Shown in pieces: positions 56,055-64,000 of a DNA stretch of 64,000 nt. Under the pieces are notes generated by a model. That model did not search any database and had not been told where the DNA came from. It worked only from the letters and a program-made list of their open reading frames with translations. The stretch lies in the NCBI GenBank assembly GCA_963675655.1, contig OY776489.1, positions 2,356,001-2,420,000 on the forward strand, written 5' to 3'. The position numbers were made by a program, and so were the translations under genes. How positions within the stretch are numbered: position 1 is the stretch's first letter; each line of letters starts with the position of its first letter. This DNA is from CAXXOK01 sp963675655. GTDB lineage: Bacteria > Bacillota > Clostridia > Christensenellales > Aristaeellaceae.

Positions 56055-56570
56055 ATGACACAAGAACAATTGGTTACGATTATTGATGATTCAGTTAAAC
56101 GTGCGGTAGCAGCCATGTATATTGCCCAGGCAGACAAGGCGAAAGATGTATATAAGCAAACAGAACGGCGGTTGACTGCCTATCCGCATATCCTTGAAAA
56201 GTTGAAGCAGGATCAAGCGCGGCTTGATAACATGCAGGCTGACGGCCACGGCCAAGAGCGAAGCAAGAGCCTTGTTCGCTATTCCGGCCGGGGAATGAGG
56301 ATGGATCCGGATGAGATTTTCGACGCTCTTAAGGCAGATTTAATAGCCCGGATCGCATGTGACCAGCAAGAGGTTGAAGAAATTCAAAATGCGCTTCACA
56401 GCGTTGAAAGAGACGCCTATTTTCAAACGCTTCCGGCAAAGTTTTTTAATGTTGATGCCGATTGGGAAGTTGCCGAGAAATTGCATTGTGACGAGAGCAC
56501 CATACGCAGGAACCGCGCCCGGCTGGTGAGAGTGGTAGCGGTAAGGCTGTACGGGGCGGAGGCGATATAG
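56055..56570 (+). CDS. phage ArpU/RinA-like transcriptional regulator
   Basis: A 171-aa protein. The middle is a long helical region (residues 30-120) and the last 35 residues (DADWEVAEKLHCDESTIRRNRARLVRVVAVRLYG) form a sigma-region-4-like helix-turn-helix. This layout matches the phage late-gene activator group that includes ArpU and RinA. In an element without structural genes it may answer to, or interfere with, a helper phage; that is inference. ATG 56055 follows AGAGGAGG. Confidence 0.75.
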   Translation: MTQEQLVTIIDDSVKRAVAAMYIAQADKAKDVYKQTERRLTAYPHILEKLKQDQARLDNMQADGHGQERSKSLVRYSGRGMRMDPDEIFDALKADLIARIACDQQEVEEIQNALHSVERDAYFQTLPAKFFNVDADWEVAEKLHCDESTIRRNRARLVRVVAVRLYGAEAI

Positions 56571-56576
56571 CTCGTA

Positions 56577-57257
56577 TTATAATTCTGTATCTCTTGCCAT
56601 CGATTGATAACATGGGACATATTCTTGACCGTAAATTGAACATCTAAACTTCTCTGCTTCATTCATTAGATTATTATAGCGCTCTTTCATTGGAATACTC
56701 CCTTGTTCGCCATTGGACAATTGGGTCATTTGAAACCAACGATGATTCAGATTCTCTAATAAGCTGATACAATGGGTTTCTGGGAAATTCCCGTTTTTAT
56801 ATAAATCGAAAATCATTATATCATTGGATATTTCACGCTTTGCATCATAAATTTGGTGATATATGTTTCTTGATATTGTTTCTTTATGCCAACGTTTAGA
56901 TATAAAATCAAGCTTACTGTATGCAATTGATAATACTGATAAATCCGTATTATAAAAATCTAAATATGATTCAATGGCTTTCGGAATATCAGAAATGCCT
57001 CGATCAAAGTAGAGAATTTTACCCATAATATTGCCAATTCTCATAACTTCGTAATAAAATAGTTGCATATCTAGCTTTTTCGATGAAGAGTACTCAACAA
57101 TAGATATTAAAAAAGCTACAAGCGAACTACCAAATACTGCAAGTGATAAATCATATGCTTTTGATGGTTCAACTGACACTTTCAAAATGAAAACAGCTAT
57201 TAATGTTGCTATACTTGCGATACCAAAACAGATAATCATACCCTTACTTCTATGCAT
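56577..57257 (-). CDS. AT-rich membrane protein, candidate cargo
   Basis: A 226-aa protein with two N-terminal membrane helices (MIICFGIASIATLIAVFIL and DLSLAVFGSSLVAFLISIV), then a soluble helical region of about 165 residues with many aromatic and charged residues (YLDFYNTDLSVLSIAYSKLDFISKRWHKE). No family recognised. It is clearly more AT-rich than its neighbours and sits at the right end of the element on the opposite strand, the usual place for accessory genes in satellites and islands. A defence or host-modifying role is only a guess. Confidence 0.75.
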   Translation of the reverse strand: MHRSKGMIICFGIASIATLIAVFILKVSVEPSKAYDLSLAVFGSSLVAFLISIVEYSSSKKLDMQLFYYEVMRIGNIMGKILYFDRGISDIPKAIESYLDFYNTDLSVLSIAYSKLDFISKRWHKETISRNIYHQIYDAKREISNDIMIFDLYKNGNFPETHCISLLENLNHRWFQMTQLSNGEQGSIPMKERYNNLMNEAEKFRCSIYGQEYVPCYQSMARDTEL

Positions 57258-57320
57258 ACTATCACCTCATTTATAATATCATACCATATTTTTGTAACAG
57301 AAGCATTATACACCATTTAT

Positions 57321-57342
57321 TTTACCACAACGCATACCACAA
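57321..57342 (+). repeat. candidate integrase arm sites, right
   Basis: TTTACCACAA (57321-57330) and ATACCACAA (57334-57342), the same motif and 12-bp period as at the left end. Confidence 0.6.
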
Positions 57343-57420
57343 CTGCGGTTATAAACGGTTAAAAACCATTTTCCAGAAACACAAATGAAGCCGCGTATCC
57401 CTTATGTTATAAGCATTCCA

Positions 57421-57450
57421 TTGGTAACGGTTTTATTGGGTTTGGTAACG
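57421..57450 (+). repeat. paired TTGGTAACG repeats near attR
   Basis: TTGGTAACG at 57421-57429 and 57442-57450, 21 bp apart (two helix turns), just left of attR. Possible binding sites for recombinase or excisionase. Confidence 0.5.
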
Positions 57451-57459
57451 CTGCTATAA

Positions 57460-57491
57460 TTCAAATCCCTAACTCTCCGCCACAAGAAAAA
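57460..57491 (+). repeat. attR
   Basis: Exact copy of the 32 bp at 51180-51211, with the same terminator hairpin after it (one base inserted, one base changed). It is a partial tRNA copy and not a second tRNA gene. Confidence 0.85.
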
Positions 57492-57592
57492 AGCCCTGAA
57501 ACATAAGCGTTTCAGGGCTTTTTGTATATAGAAAACCACTGGCTAGGCCAGTGGTTCCAAAAAGGATTTTGCCGATGAACAGGATAGAGGAA

Positions 57593-57646
57593 CTCCTTTT
57601 GCTATCATAAGTTGCGGCCTGACAACTGCAACGAAAGCAAAAGGAG
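57593..57646 (+). promoter_or_regulatory. ribosome-site-sequestering leader hairpin of tnpA
   Basis: CTCCTTTTGCT (57593-57603) pairs over 11 bp with AGCAAAAGGAG (57636-57646), which contains the tnpA ribosome site. An inner GTTGC/GCAAC stem helps. This is the translational brake known for IS200. Confidence 0.8.
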
Positions 57647-57658
57647 GTCATCACGAGC

Positions 57659-58102
57659 GTGAATGAAATCAATAGTTTAGCGCATACAAAATGGAATTGT
57701 AAATATCACATCGTCTTTGCACCCAAGTAGCGGAGAAAAGTATTCCTTGGAGAGAAGAAGGTGGAAATAGGGGAGATACGCAGGCAATTGTGTGAGTGGA
57801 AAGGCACCAAGATAGCAGAGGCAGAAATATGCCCGGATCATGTACATATGTTGCAAGAGATTCCTCCGAAGGTAGCGGTATCAAGCTTTATAGGACATAT
57901 AAAAGGGAAAAGCGGTTTGATGCTATATGAACAATTTCCATCACAACAATTAAAGTATAGGAATCGGGAAATTTGGTGTCGAGGGTACTATGTTGATACA
58001 GCGAGAAAGAATGCAATAAGGATCGCTGAGTATATTAAAAACCAACTTAAAGATGATAAAGCAAGGGGAACAGCTAACAATGATAACCTGTTAAACGGGT
58101 AG
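57659..58102 (+). pseudogene. tnpA: IS200-type transposase TnpA with premature stop
   Basis: A Y1 (HUH) single-strand transposase of 147 codons from GTG 57659. The start reads NEINSLAHTKWNCKYHIVFAPK, then TAG at 57728-57730 (codon 24) where homologues normally have Tyr. After it the frame continues undamaged: CPDHVHML has the HUH histidines and GYYVDTARKNAIRIAEYI has the catalytic Tyr. A single base change (TAC or TAT to TAG) inactivates it, so the event is recent. Confidence 0.88.
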
Positions 58103-58212
58103 TAAGCAACAAACGCTATGCTAATGTCAGGCCGTACCACGCCACGTGAGGCGTGGCTGGTATCCTAGGACTATGCCCGCATATGAAAAACCATCGGCCA
58201 CGCCGGTGGATG

Positions 58213-58700
58213 CTTATTACGATCTGCAGGAGTGGTTTTTCGTATTACCATACATATCTTTGTGAAAATTGGCGTGAACTGCGATAGAACTCTTTCTGCT
58301 GCCGCTTGGTGATAACTTGCTCGTAAGGGATAACGTGCGTGTTTGGTGATGGTAAATGCCTTTTAGCTTTGGGGGAGTGTTATTTTTTATGCCCGTACGA
58401 TGCACTGCTAGGTTAAAATATTGCATTATCAATCTTATGAGAAAAAATTGAATGATTAATAGATAAGCCGTCTATAAGATCATACTCAAAATGAGATATA
58501 TGTGATAAATCGTTTATTATGGGTAAACGCTTACAATTATGCTAAAATTAAAATAATTTTGATAAGAACAATATTAAAATATACTTTTGTCACTATATAT
58601 CTAATGTATAGGAAAAGCATCTTGAACATGAGTAAACAGAACAAATAGAGCTTTATAAATTGGCGTTAACATATAAAAACAAAATACCATTAAAAATTTT
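58213..58700. other. gene-free stretch before the LacI gene
   Basis: AT-rich, no ORF supported. Contains one palindromic operator-like site (58522-58535), listed separately. Confidence 0.5.
58522..58535 (-). promoter_or_regulatory. LacI/CcpA-family operator-like site
   Basis: Minus strand TGTAAGCGTTTACC matches the catabolite-response/LacI-family pattern TGWAANCGNTWNCW at 13 of 14 positions. It is about 180 bp upstream of the promoter of the LacI-type gene. Confidence 0.45.
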
Positions 58701-58711
58701 CGTTTGATATA

Positions 58712-58740
58712 TTGACAGGAATACGCCCATATGTTACAAT
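58712..58740 (+). promoter_or_regulatory. promoter of the LacI-type gene
   Basis: TTGACA (58712-58717), 17 bp, TACAAT (58735-58740). Confidence 0.85.
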
Positions 58741-58778
58741 GCGCCCATGAGGAAAAAGTTTTCCCAAGAGGTGAGCGG

Positions 58779-59798
58779 ATGGCTGTAACGATAGAGGACG
58801 TCGCTAGAGAGGCACGAGTATCCATAGCGACAGTGTCACGTGTAATGAACAGTTCTAAAACGGTCAGCCCTAAATTACAGCAACGTGTTAATGACGCAAT
58901 TTGTAAAATGAACTTCCGCCCTAATGTACTGGCTCGCGGATTAATTACCAAGCGCACCAGCACGATAGGCGTCGTGGTTTCCGATATAGCCAACCCGGTT
59001 TTTGGCGTTCTAACCAAAGGCATTAATAGTGTATGTCAGGCGAAAGGATATACAGTAATTATTTGCGAATCGGACGGTAAAAGGAAGAAAGAATTATCAC
59101 TGTTGGAGAAACTATCGGAGCAGAAAATTGACGGACTGCTTTTCGCAGGCGTCGATGTGGACCGTGATTTGGTAGACCGTATGCTACTGCACGATTATCC
59201 GGTTTTACTGGTAACGCAGGAGGAATCCTACGGGGAAACCAGGCTGAATACGGTAGCCCATGATAACCGGCAAGCAGCCTTTGACGAAGTAGAATTTCTA
59301 GTATCCTGTGGTCATAAGCGTATAGCGATTATTAGCGGACCGGAGAATGACTATTCGTCTGGTACAAGGCGCTTGGAAGGGTATTTAGCAGGTATGGAGC
59401 AGTTTGGCATGGAAGTGCCGCACGCTTATATTCGGCATGGGGATTTTTCTTTTAAAGCAGGTTACTCAGGAATGAGAAGGATTTACGAAGAAAGTGCCCA
59501 GCTGCCAACCGCTATTATTGCCTGCTCGGACCTTATGGCAATTGGAGCCATGCAATATGCCCGTGATATGGGGCTTACCATACCCGAGCAAATCTCCTTC
59601 ATGGGGTTTGACGATTCCGCACTGTCACGCTATACGACTCCATCACTGTCAACTGTACGAATTGCGTATTTTGAGGAAGGCGAATTGGCCGCAAAGACAC
59701 TCATAAATGGTATTGAGGATGGTCTGTGTGATCAGCCTACCGTACGTTATATACCGCATATGATAATACGACGCGGGAGCGTTGCCTGCGTAGAATAA
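58779..59798 (+). CDS. LacI-family transcriptional regulator
   Basis: A 339-aa repressor. The helix-turn-helix is VTIEDVAREARVSIATVSRVMN with the hinge NFRPNVLARGL, then a periplasmic-binding-protein fold (TIGVVVSDIANPVFGVLTKGI, DGLLFAGVDV, ISFMGFDDSALSRYTTPSLSTV). Start ATG 58779 after AGAGGTG. It lies before and on the same strand as the sugar importer genes, so it probably controls them in response to the imported sugar. Confidence 0.94.
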   Translation: MAVTIEDVAREARVSIATVSRVMNSSKTVSPKLQQRVNDAICKMNFRPNVLARGLITKRTSTIGVVVSDIANPVFGVLTKGINSVCQAKGYTVIICESDGKRKKELSLLEKLSEQKIDGLLFAGVDVDRDLVDRMLLHDYPVLLVTQEESYGETRLNTVAHDNRQAAFDEVEFLVSCGHKRIAIISGPENDYSSGTRRLEGYLAGMEQFGMEVPHAYIRHGDFSFKAGYSGMRRIYEESAQLPTAIIACSDLMAIGAMQYARDMGLTIPEQISFMGFDDSALSRYTTPSLSTVRIAYFEEGELAAKTLINGIEDGLCDQPTVRYIPHMIIRRGSVACVE

Positions 59799-59826
59799 GT
59801 TACCTGGATGGGCTAATATTGCTTTA

Positions 59827-59850
59827 CAAACTTGCTTAGCAGGTTTTTAT
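59827..59850 (+). terminator. terminator after the LacI gene
   Basis: AAACTTGC / GCAGGTTT (one G-U pair) with loop TTA, then TTTAT. Confidence 0.6.
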
Positions 59851-60021
59851 AGGCAAACGGGAAAACCTTTACCTAATGCATAGGATAGAAATGTACACAG
59901 AATTAAGATGAGAGAACGAGCAATTGTTTTTAAATCATACGGCATGTGGCATTTATTTGGTTAGGCTTCGATCCCCTCAGGGGAATGAGCGATAGAAAAT
60001 ATTTTTAAGGAGGTTCCCAGT

Positions 60022-61275
60022 ATGTACAATGTTACTCGTAAGTTCCTGGCGGTGCTCTTCGCGGTGATGCTGACGATGTCTGTGTTTTCGTTTGCAAGTG
60101 CGGAGACGATCGAACTGACCTTTGCCTTTGACCAGGGCGTAGGCGAACCAACGCTGAAGCTGATTGATGAATTCAATGCCAGCCAGAGCGACATCCACGT
60201 GAATTCTTATGTGCTGCCTCAGGACGCAAACAACCTACACGACGATTTTGTAAACAAGATGATCGCCGGTGATACCAGCGTTGATATCATGGCGCTGGAC
60301 GTGGTGTTCGTTTCCGAATTTGCCAGCGCGGGCTGGTTGATGCCGCTGGACGAAGCGTTTGATGCGGACGCGCTTTCAAACTATCTCACCGGCACCATCG
60401 ACAGTGCGAAATATCAGGGAACACTGTACGCGATGCCCTGGTTTACCAACGCCAGCATGCTGTTCTATCGTAAGGATCTGCTGGATAGCATTGGCATCAC
60501 GACACCGCCGTCCACCTATCAGGGTTGGATCGATGCATATGAGCAGTTGAAGGATCAGGTAGACTATGCATTCTCCTTCCAGGCTTCTCAGAGTGAAGCG
60601 ATGGTTTGTAACTGGTGCGAATTCGTATGGAACAATGGCGGCGATATTCTGGATGCTGATGGGAATCCGGTTGTCACCAGTGACGCCGTTATTGCTGCAA
60701 CCCAGACCATGGCAGACCTAATCGGCACCTATGCGCCAGAAGGCACCACCACCTATGCTGAAACGGAATCCCAGCAGGTATTCCAGGAAGGCAAAGCATT
60801 GACCTGCCGCACATGGTCCGGCACGTGGAATACCTTCAATAATGCTGAAGAATCCTCTGTTGCAGGCAATGTAGCTGTATGTACTTTGCCGGTATCCAAT
60901 GAAGGCGACGTCTCGCATTCCTGCATGGGTGGCCTTGACGTGACCGTAAATAACGCGATTGACGATGCCCATAAGCAAGCTGCGATCACTTTCATCCAGT
61001 GGATCACCAGCTTTGACTCGCAGAAGGAATTCACGCTCCTGTCTTCTCAGCCCCCGGCGTACTCCGCTGTATATGCTGATGCGGAAATCCTTGAGGCGAT
61101 TCCCTTCTATGCTGATTTCTTCCCCATTATTTCAGATGGTAAGGGTCGGCCGGTATCCCCGATGTACTCCGAGGTTTCTGATGCGATTCAGCGGAATGTG
61201 CACCAAGCACTGACCAAGGAAGTGTCCGTTACCGACGCGCTGCAGGCTTTGCAGACCGAACTGGAAGCGTTCTAA
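60022..61275 (+). CDS. extracellular sugar-binding protein of ABC importer
   Basis: A 417-aa binding protein of the CUT1/MalE type with a Sec signal peptide (AVLFAVMLTMSVFSFASA). No lipobox. Typical segments: ETIELTFAFDQGVGEPTLKLIDEFNAS, ALDVVFVSEFASAGWLMPLDE, YAMPWFTNASMLFYRKDLLDS, FQEGKALTCRTWSGTW, and the end RNVHQALTKEVSVTDALQALQTEL. First gene of an operon with two permeases. Ribosome site AAGGAGG. Confidence 0.93.
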   Translation: MYNVTRKFLAVLFAVMLTMSVFSFASAETIELTFAFDQGVGEPTLKLIDEFNASQSDIHVNSYVLPQDANNLHDDFVNKMIAGDTSVDIMALDVVFVSEFASAGWLMPLDEAFDADALSNYLTGTIDSAKYQGTLYAMPWFTNASMLFYRKDLLDSIGITTPPSTYQGWIDAYEQLKDQVDYAFSFQASQSEAMVCNWCEFVWNNGGDILDADGNPVVTSDAVIAATQTMADLIGTYAPEGTTTYAETESQQVFQEGKALTCRTWSGTWNTFNNAEESSVAGNVAVCTLPVSNEGDVSHSCMGGLDVTVNNAIDDAHKQAAITFIQWITSFDSQKEFTLLSSQPPAYSAVYADAEILEAIPFYADFFPIISDGKGRPVSPMYSEVSDAIQRNVHQALTKEVSVTDALQALQTELEAF

Positions 61276-61295
61276 TTACGCTTTGATTGAACCGT

Positions 61296-61323
61296 ACCGG
61301 GGGGAACTTCGGCTCCCTCCGGT
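61296..61323 (+). promoter_or_regulatory. intercistronic hairpin after the binding-protein gene
   Basis: ACCGGGGGGA / TCCCTCCGGT with loop ACTTCGGC and no T-run. It may protect the binding-protein mRNA so that it is made in excess over the permeases, as in other binding-protein operons. Confidence 0.55.
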
Positions 61324-61382
61324 CGGCTCGTGTCATAACCGAAAGGGTTTTTATCGTAAGAAAGGTAAGGGGGAATATGGGG

Positions 61383-62288
61383 ATGAAACGGCATATGTCC
61401 CACTCTCTTCTATATAAAGAAGCGCGCGCTGCCTGGGTGATGATGGTGCCCGCACTGATTGTGCTATGCGCAGTGGCGGTATATCCGGTGTTACGTACAT
61501 TTTGGCTGAGCCTGAGAGAGATGAGCCTGAAAAACCCCGCGACAGGGTTTCCGTTCATCGGGCTGGGCAATTATTTTGAGATTTTCAGCGACAAGCGGGC
61601 GATGATGGACATTCTGTTCACTTTCAAATTCACTTTTGTTACTGTTGTGTTAGAACTCCTGCTTGGTTTTGGCGCTGCATTACTGATGAATCATCCGTTT
61701 CGCGGTCGTGGGCTTACTCGTGCAGCGATCCTTGTGCCGTGGGCGATTCCCACATCTGTTTCGGCAATGATGTGGAAGTTTATCTATAATGACCAGTATG
61801 GGCTTTTCAATGATATTCTATACCGAATTGGAGCGATCTCGGCATATAAGCCTTGGCTTAGCACCAATGCGGATACTTTTAATGCACTGGTCATTACCGA
61901 TGTATGGAAAACATTCCCTTTCATGGCGCTGCTAATTCTTGCAGGACTGCAGATGCTTCCGGCGGAACTATATGAGTCCGCTAAGCTTGATGGCGCAGGC
62001 GTTTTCCGGCGCTTCCGCTATATAACGCTTCCTTTAATGAAGCGAACGCTGCTTGTGGCACTGCTTTTCCGAACGCTGGATGCATTCCGTGTGTTTGATT
62101 TGATATCTGTTATGACTGGCGGAGCGAACGGAACAGAATCCATTGCTATTTATGCTCATAAACAGATGATGTCGTTTTTAAATTTTGGGTATGGTTCGGC
62201 GCTATCTGTGGTGATTTTTTTAGTGGTATTTATCATCAGCCTTGTATACATGAAATTTATCGGCGGCGACATGCTGCCGGTTGATTAA
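61383..62288 (+). CDS. sugar ABC transporter permease (MalF type)
   Basis: A 301-aa permease with six helices and coupling loop ELYESAKLDGAGVFRRFRYITLPLM. Start ATG 61383 is chosen because AAGGGGGA lies eight bases upstream; ATG 61377 is two codons earlier and closer to the site. The next gene follows after 12 bp. Confidence 0.93.
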   Translation: MKRHMSHSLLYKEARAAWVMMVPALIVLCAVAVYPVLRTFWLSLREMSLKNPATGFPFIGLGNYFEIFSDKRAMMDILFTFKFTFVTVVLELLLGFGAALLMNHPFRGRGLTRAAILVPWAIPTSVSAMMWKFIYNDQYGLFNDILYRIGAISAYKPWLSTNADTFNALVITDVWKTFPFMALLILAGLQMLPAELYESAKLDGAGVFRRFRYITLPLMKRTLLVALLFRTLDAFRVFDLISVMTGGANGTESIAIYAHKQMMSFLNFGYGSALSVVIFLVVFIISLVYMKFIGGDMLPVD

Positions 62289-62300
62289 GGAGGCGCGTGT

Positions 62301-63137
62301 ATGAAGCTCCTGAAAGGTGCGCTCCTGAAATTGGTTTTTTATTCCGTTGTGTTACTGGTAATTACCGTTCTACTGCTGCCATTTTTATGGCAATTTCTCA
62401 CCTCTATTAAACCGCTTAGTGAAATTTCTGCCATGCCTGCCAAGTGGTTGCCAAGCATCGTAAATGTTCAATTCTATATTAATATTTTTACAAAACATCC
62501 ATTTGGTAATTATCTGCTTAACAGCGCTGTTATAGCTATTTCCGCAACTGCTATTTCGCTGATCATCGGCTCCAGTGCTGCCTATGCGATGGCACGTCTG
62601 CGTTTCCGGTTTAAAAAGCAGATATTAATGGGCATTTTATGTATTTCCATGTTTCCGACCATTGCCACGCTTAGTCCAATTTATCTGCTGCTTCGCGGAA
62701 TGAAGCTGCTTAATACCTATCAGGGCCTCATACTCCCATATATCGTGTTCTCTCTGCCTATGGCCATTTGGCTGCTGACCAATTTTTTCAGCCAGCTTCC
62801 CAAAGGTTTTGAAGAAGCAGCCGGTATTGACGGTGCTAACTGGGCCGATATCTTTTTCCGTATTATGCTTCCGTTGATCAAACCGGCAGTCTTTTCGGTT
62901 GGGCTGTTGGTATTTATAAACTGCTGGAACGAATATCTTTACGCACTCTCTTTCGTTACCGACACCAAAATGAGAACCGTGCCTGTGGGCATTGCATTGC
63001 TACCAAGCAACTACCAATTGCCGTGGGGGGATGTATGTGCCGCTTCCGTAGTGGCTACCGTTCCGCTGATTACATTAGTGCTGATATTCCAGAAAAGGAT
63101 CGTTGCCGGTCTTACAACTGGCGGCATTAAAGGATAG
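62301..63137 (+). CDS. sugar ABC transporter permease (MalG type)
   Basis: A 278-aa permease: FLTSIKPLSEI near the N-terminus, coupling loop GFEEAAGIDGANWADIFFRIMLPLIKP, end QKRIVAGLTTGGIKG, all typical of MalG. Ribosome site AAGGAGGCG. As with the other sugar importer here, no ATPase gene is linked. Confidence 0.94.
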   Translation: MKLLKGALLKLVFYSVVLLVITVLLLPFLWQFLTSIKPLSEISAMPAKWLPSIVNVQFYINIFTKHPFGNYLLNSAVIAISATAISLIIGSSAAYAMARLRFRFKKQILMGILCISMFPTIATLSPIYLLLRGMKLLNTYQGLILPYIVFSLPMAIWLLTNFFSQLPKGFEEAAGIDGANWADIFFRIMLPLIKPAVFSVGLLVFINCWNEYLYALSFVTDTKMRTVPVGIALLPSNYQLPWGDVCAASVVATVPLITLVLIFQKRIVAGLTTGGIKG

Positions 63138-63153
63138 AAAAAGGAGCATTTTC

Positions 63154-64000
63154 ATGCAACAAATTCAACTAATCCCTGACCTTTCACTTTCCAGGGTTGT
63201 GGTCGGCAATATGCGCCTGTTGGACGCCGGGCTAAAGGGGGAGGCGCTGCTTCGTTTTGTGAAGCAATGCCTGGATATGGGAATGGATACGTTTGACCAC
63301 GCGCCGGTTTATGGCGGATATACCTGCGAGAGTATTTTTGGCGATGCTGTTTTGCGTGTGGATCCGGGAATCCGCAGCAAAATAAAACTTGTGACTAAAA
63401 CGGGAATCGTGCTACCAAACCGCAGAGGCAACTCCCACATTTGCTATGATGCTCGAAAGAAAACCATTCTGCAGGAGATGGACGAGTCGCTTCGCCGCTT
63501 AGGCACGGATCATGTGGATCTGCTTTTAGTGCATAGGCCTGACCCGCTCACAGACCCTGCTGAAACTGCGGACGCGTTGGCAACGCTTCTCAAAGAAGGG
63601 AAAACGCTGGCTGTTGGCGTTAGCAACTATACGCCTGCGCAGACAACAGCACTGCAAAAATATCTGTCTGTTCCCCTTGCAACCAACCAGTTGGAGTTTT
63701 CCGTAAAAAACACAGATGCTTACTTTGATGGGACGGTGGATGATTTATTCACCCGTGGAATGAAGCCGATGGCATGGTCGCCGCTCGGAGGCGGAAGTGT
63801 TTTTAAAGGAACGGATGCGCAAAGTGAGCGCCTGCGCACGGTTTTAAACAAACTTGCCCTCCATTATGGCGTAACAATGGATGTTATTATGTATGCTTGG
63901 CTGTTTTCCCATCCGCTGCATATGCTGGTAGTTACCGGGACTTTGCAGATTGAAAGAATCAGGTGCGCTGATGAGGCATTGAAGATCCACCTGACACACG
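63154..64000 (+). CDS. aldo/keto reductase (cut by window end)
   Basis: The first 282 residues of an NADPH-dependent aldo/keto reductase. Catalytic residues fit the family: Asp and Tyr in DTFDHAPVYGGY, Lys in KLVTKTG, His in LLLVHRPDP. It also has the WSPLGGG phosphate loop. The pattern is closest to YdhF-like enzymes. The start is ATG 63154 after AAGGAG, 17 bp from the permease. Likely converts the imported sugar or a derivative; the reaction is unknown. The end lies beyond the window. Confidence 0.93.
   Translation, partial: MQQIQLIPDLSLSRVVVGNMRLLDAGLKGEALLRFVKQCLDMGMDTFDHAPVYGGYTCESIFGDAVLRVDPGIRSKIKLVTKTGIVLPNRRGNSHICYDARKKTILQEMDESLRRLGTDHVDLLLVHRPDPLTDPAETADALATLLKEGKTLAVGVSNYTPAQTTALQKYLSVPLATNQLEFSVKNTDAYFDGTVDDLFTRGMKPMAWSPLGGGSVFKGTDAQSERLRTVLNKLALHYGVTMDVIMYAWLFSHPLHMLVVTGTLQIERIRCADEALKIHLTH

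Larger units (their letters stand above)
51180..57491 (+). mobile_element. integrated element in tRNA-Ser, about 6.3 kb
   Basis: Bounded by a 32-bp exact direct repeat: 51180-51211 in the tRNA 3' end and 57460-57491. Both copies are followed by the same terminator sequence with a few differences. The gene order is leftward integrase and repressor, then rightward excisionase-like and replication-like genes, small unknown proteins and a phage-type regulator, ending in an AT-rich leftward gene. No capsid, portal, relaxase or coupling protein is present. This fits a phage-satellite-like or reduced prophage element. Confidence 0.85.
57530..58212 (+). mobile_element. IS200-type insertion sequence (defective)
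   Basis: The left hairpin AACCACTGGC-TAG-GCCAGTGGTT (57534-57556) and the right hairpin CCATCGGC/GCCGGTGG (58191-58209) enclose one tnpA reading frame. A further hairpin CCACGCC/GGCGTGG lies at 58137-58156. No terminal inverted repeats, as expected for HUH transposons. Length about 680 bp, like IS200. Inserted only 40 bp beyond attR. Confidence 0.85.

Noticed and set aside
57460..57482. Second tRNA-Ser gene
   Set aside because: Only the T-arm/acceptor part is present; it is the duplicated att site.

Overview
The window is about 64 kb of chromosome from a low-to-mid GC Gram-positive bacterium, most likely a strictly anaerobic gut-type member of the class Clostridia (Firmicutes). The evidence is the purR-glmU-pth-mfd gene order, a Bacillus-type PurR, an AraR of GntR/LacI hybrid type, type III glutamine synthetase, DinR/LexA boxes of Gram-positive type, strong AGGAGG ribosome binding sites, and a rubrerythrin-like protein in place of oxygen-respiration genes. 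I cannot place it to genus from sequence alone.

Layout. 1-4 kb: the end of a tRNA-dihydrouridine synthase gene and two tandem secreted proteins of unknown function. 4-8.3 kb: a nitrogen module (glnN, then an ammonium channel fused to its own PII protein behind a structured leader). 8.7-11.3 kb: SOS-controlled Y-family polymerase and a YitT membrane protein. 11.4-15.2 kb: araR-araB-araD with recognisable AraR operators. 15.2-23.2 kb: a VOC protein, mfd, pth, a GlmU whose first domain is degenerate, purR, recO. 23.2-26.9 kb: ferrous iron uptake (two feoA, feoB, a small Cys-rich protein, a DtxR-type regulator) with palindromic metal boxes. 27-32 kb: a sulfur operon (two half-size YeeE/YedE channels, TusA, and a thioredoxin-reductase-like flavoprotein with an extra thioredoxin-fold tail), a LysR regulator and a second TusA. 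32.1-36.6 kb: an unusual five-gene operon that couples a glycosyltransferase and an ATP-grasp ligase to a NitT/TauT-type ABC importer. 36.5-45 kb: a GT-C membrane protein, two exported rhodaneses, a ClC exchanger, a gene-free stretch with a small IS200/IS605-like palindromic element, and a redox/heme cluster. 45-50.6 kb: a sugar ABC operon whose first permease carries an extra membrane region of more than 500 residues.

51.1-57.5 kb is an integrated element about 6.3 kb long. It sits in the 3' end of a tRNA-Ser(GGA) gene, is bounded by a 32-bp exact repeat, and contains integrase, XRE repressor, excisionase-like protein, small replication-like and phage-regulator-like proteins, and an AT-rich membrane protein as possible cargo. 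It has no structural or conjugation genes, so it looks like a phage satellite or a reduced prophage. An IS200-type element with a premature stop in its transposase lies directly beside the right attachment site. 58.7-64 kb: a LacI-type regulator with a second sugar ABC importer and an aldo/keto reductase that runs off the window.

Both sugar ABC operons lack an ATPase gene, as is usual in Firmicutes where one shared MsmX-type ATPase serves many importers. The iron, sulfur and redox genes at 23-45 kb could form a linked Fe/S supply neighbourhood, but only the operon-level links are visible in the sequence.
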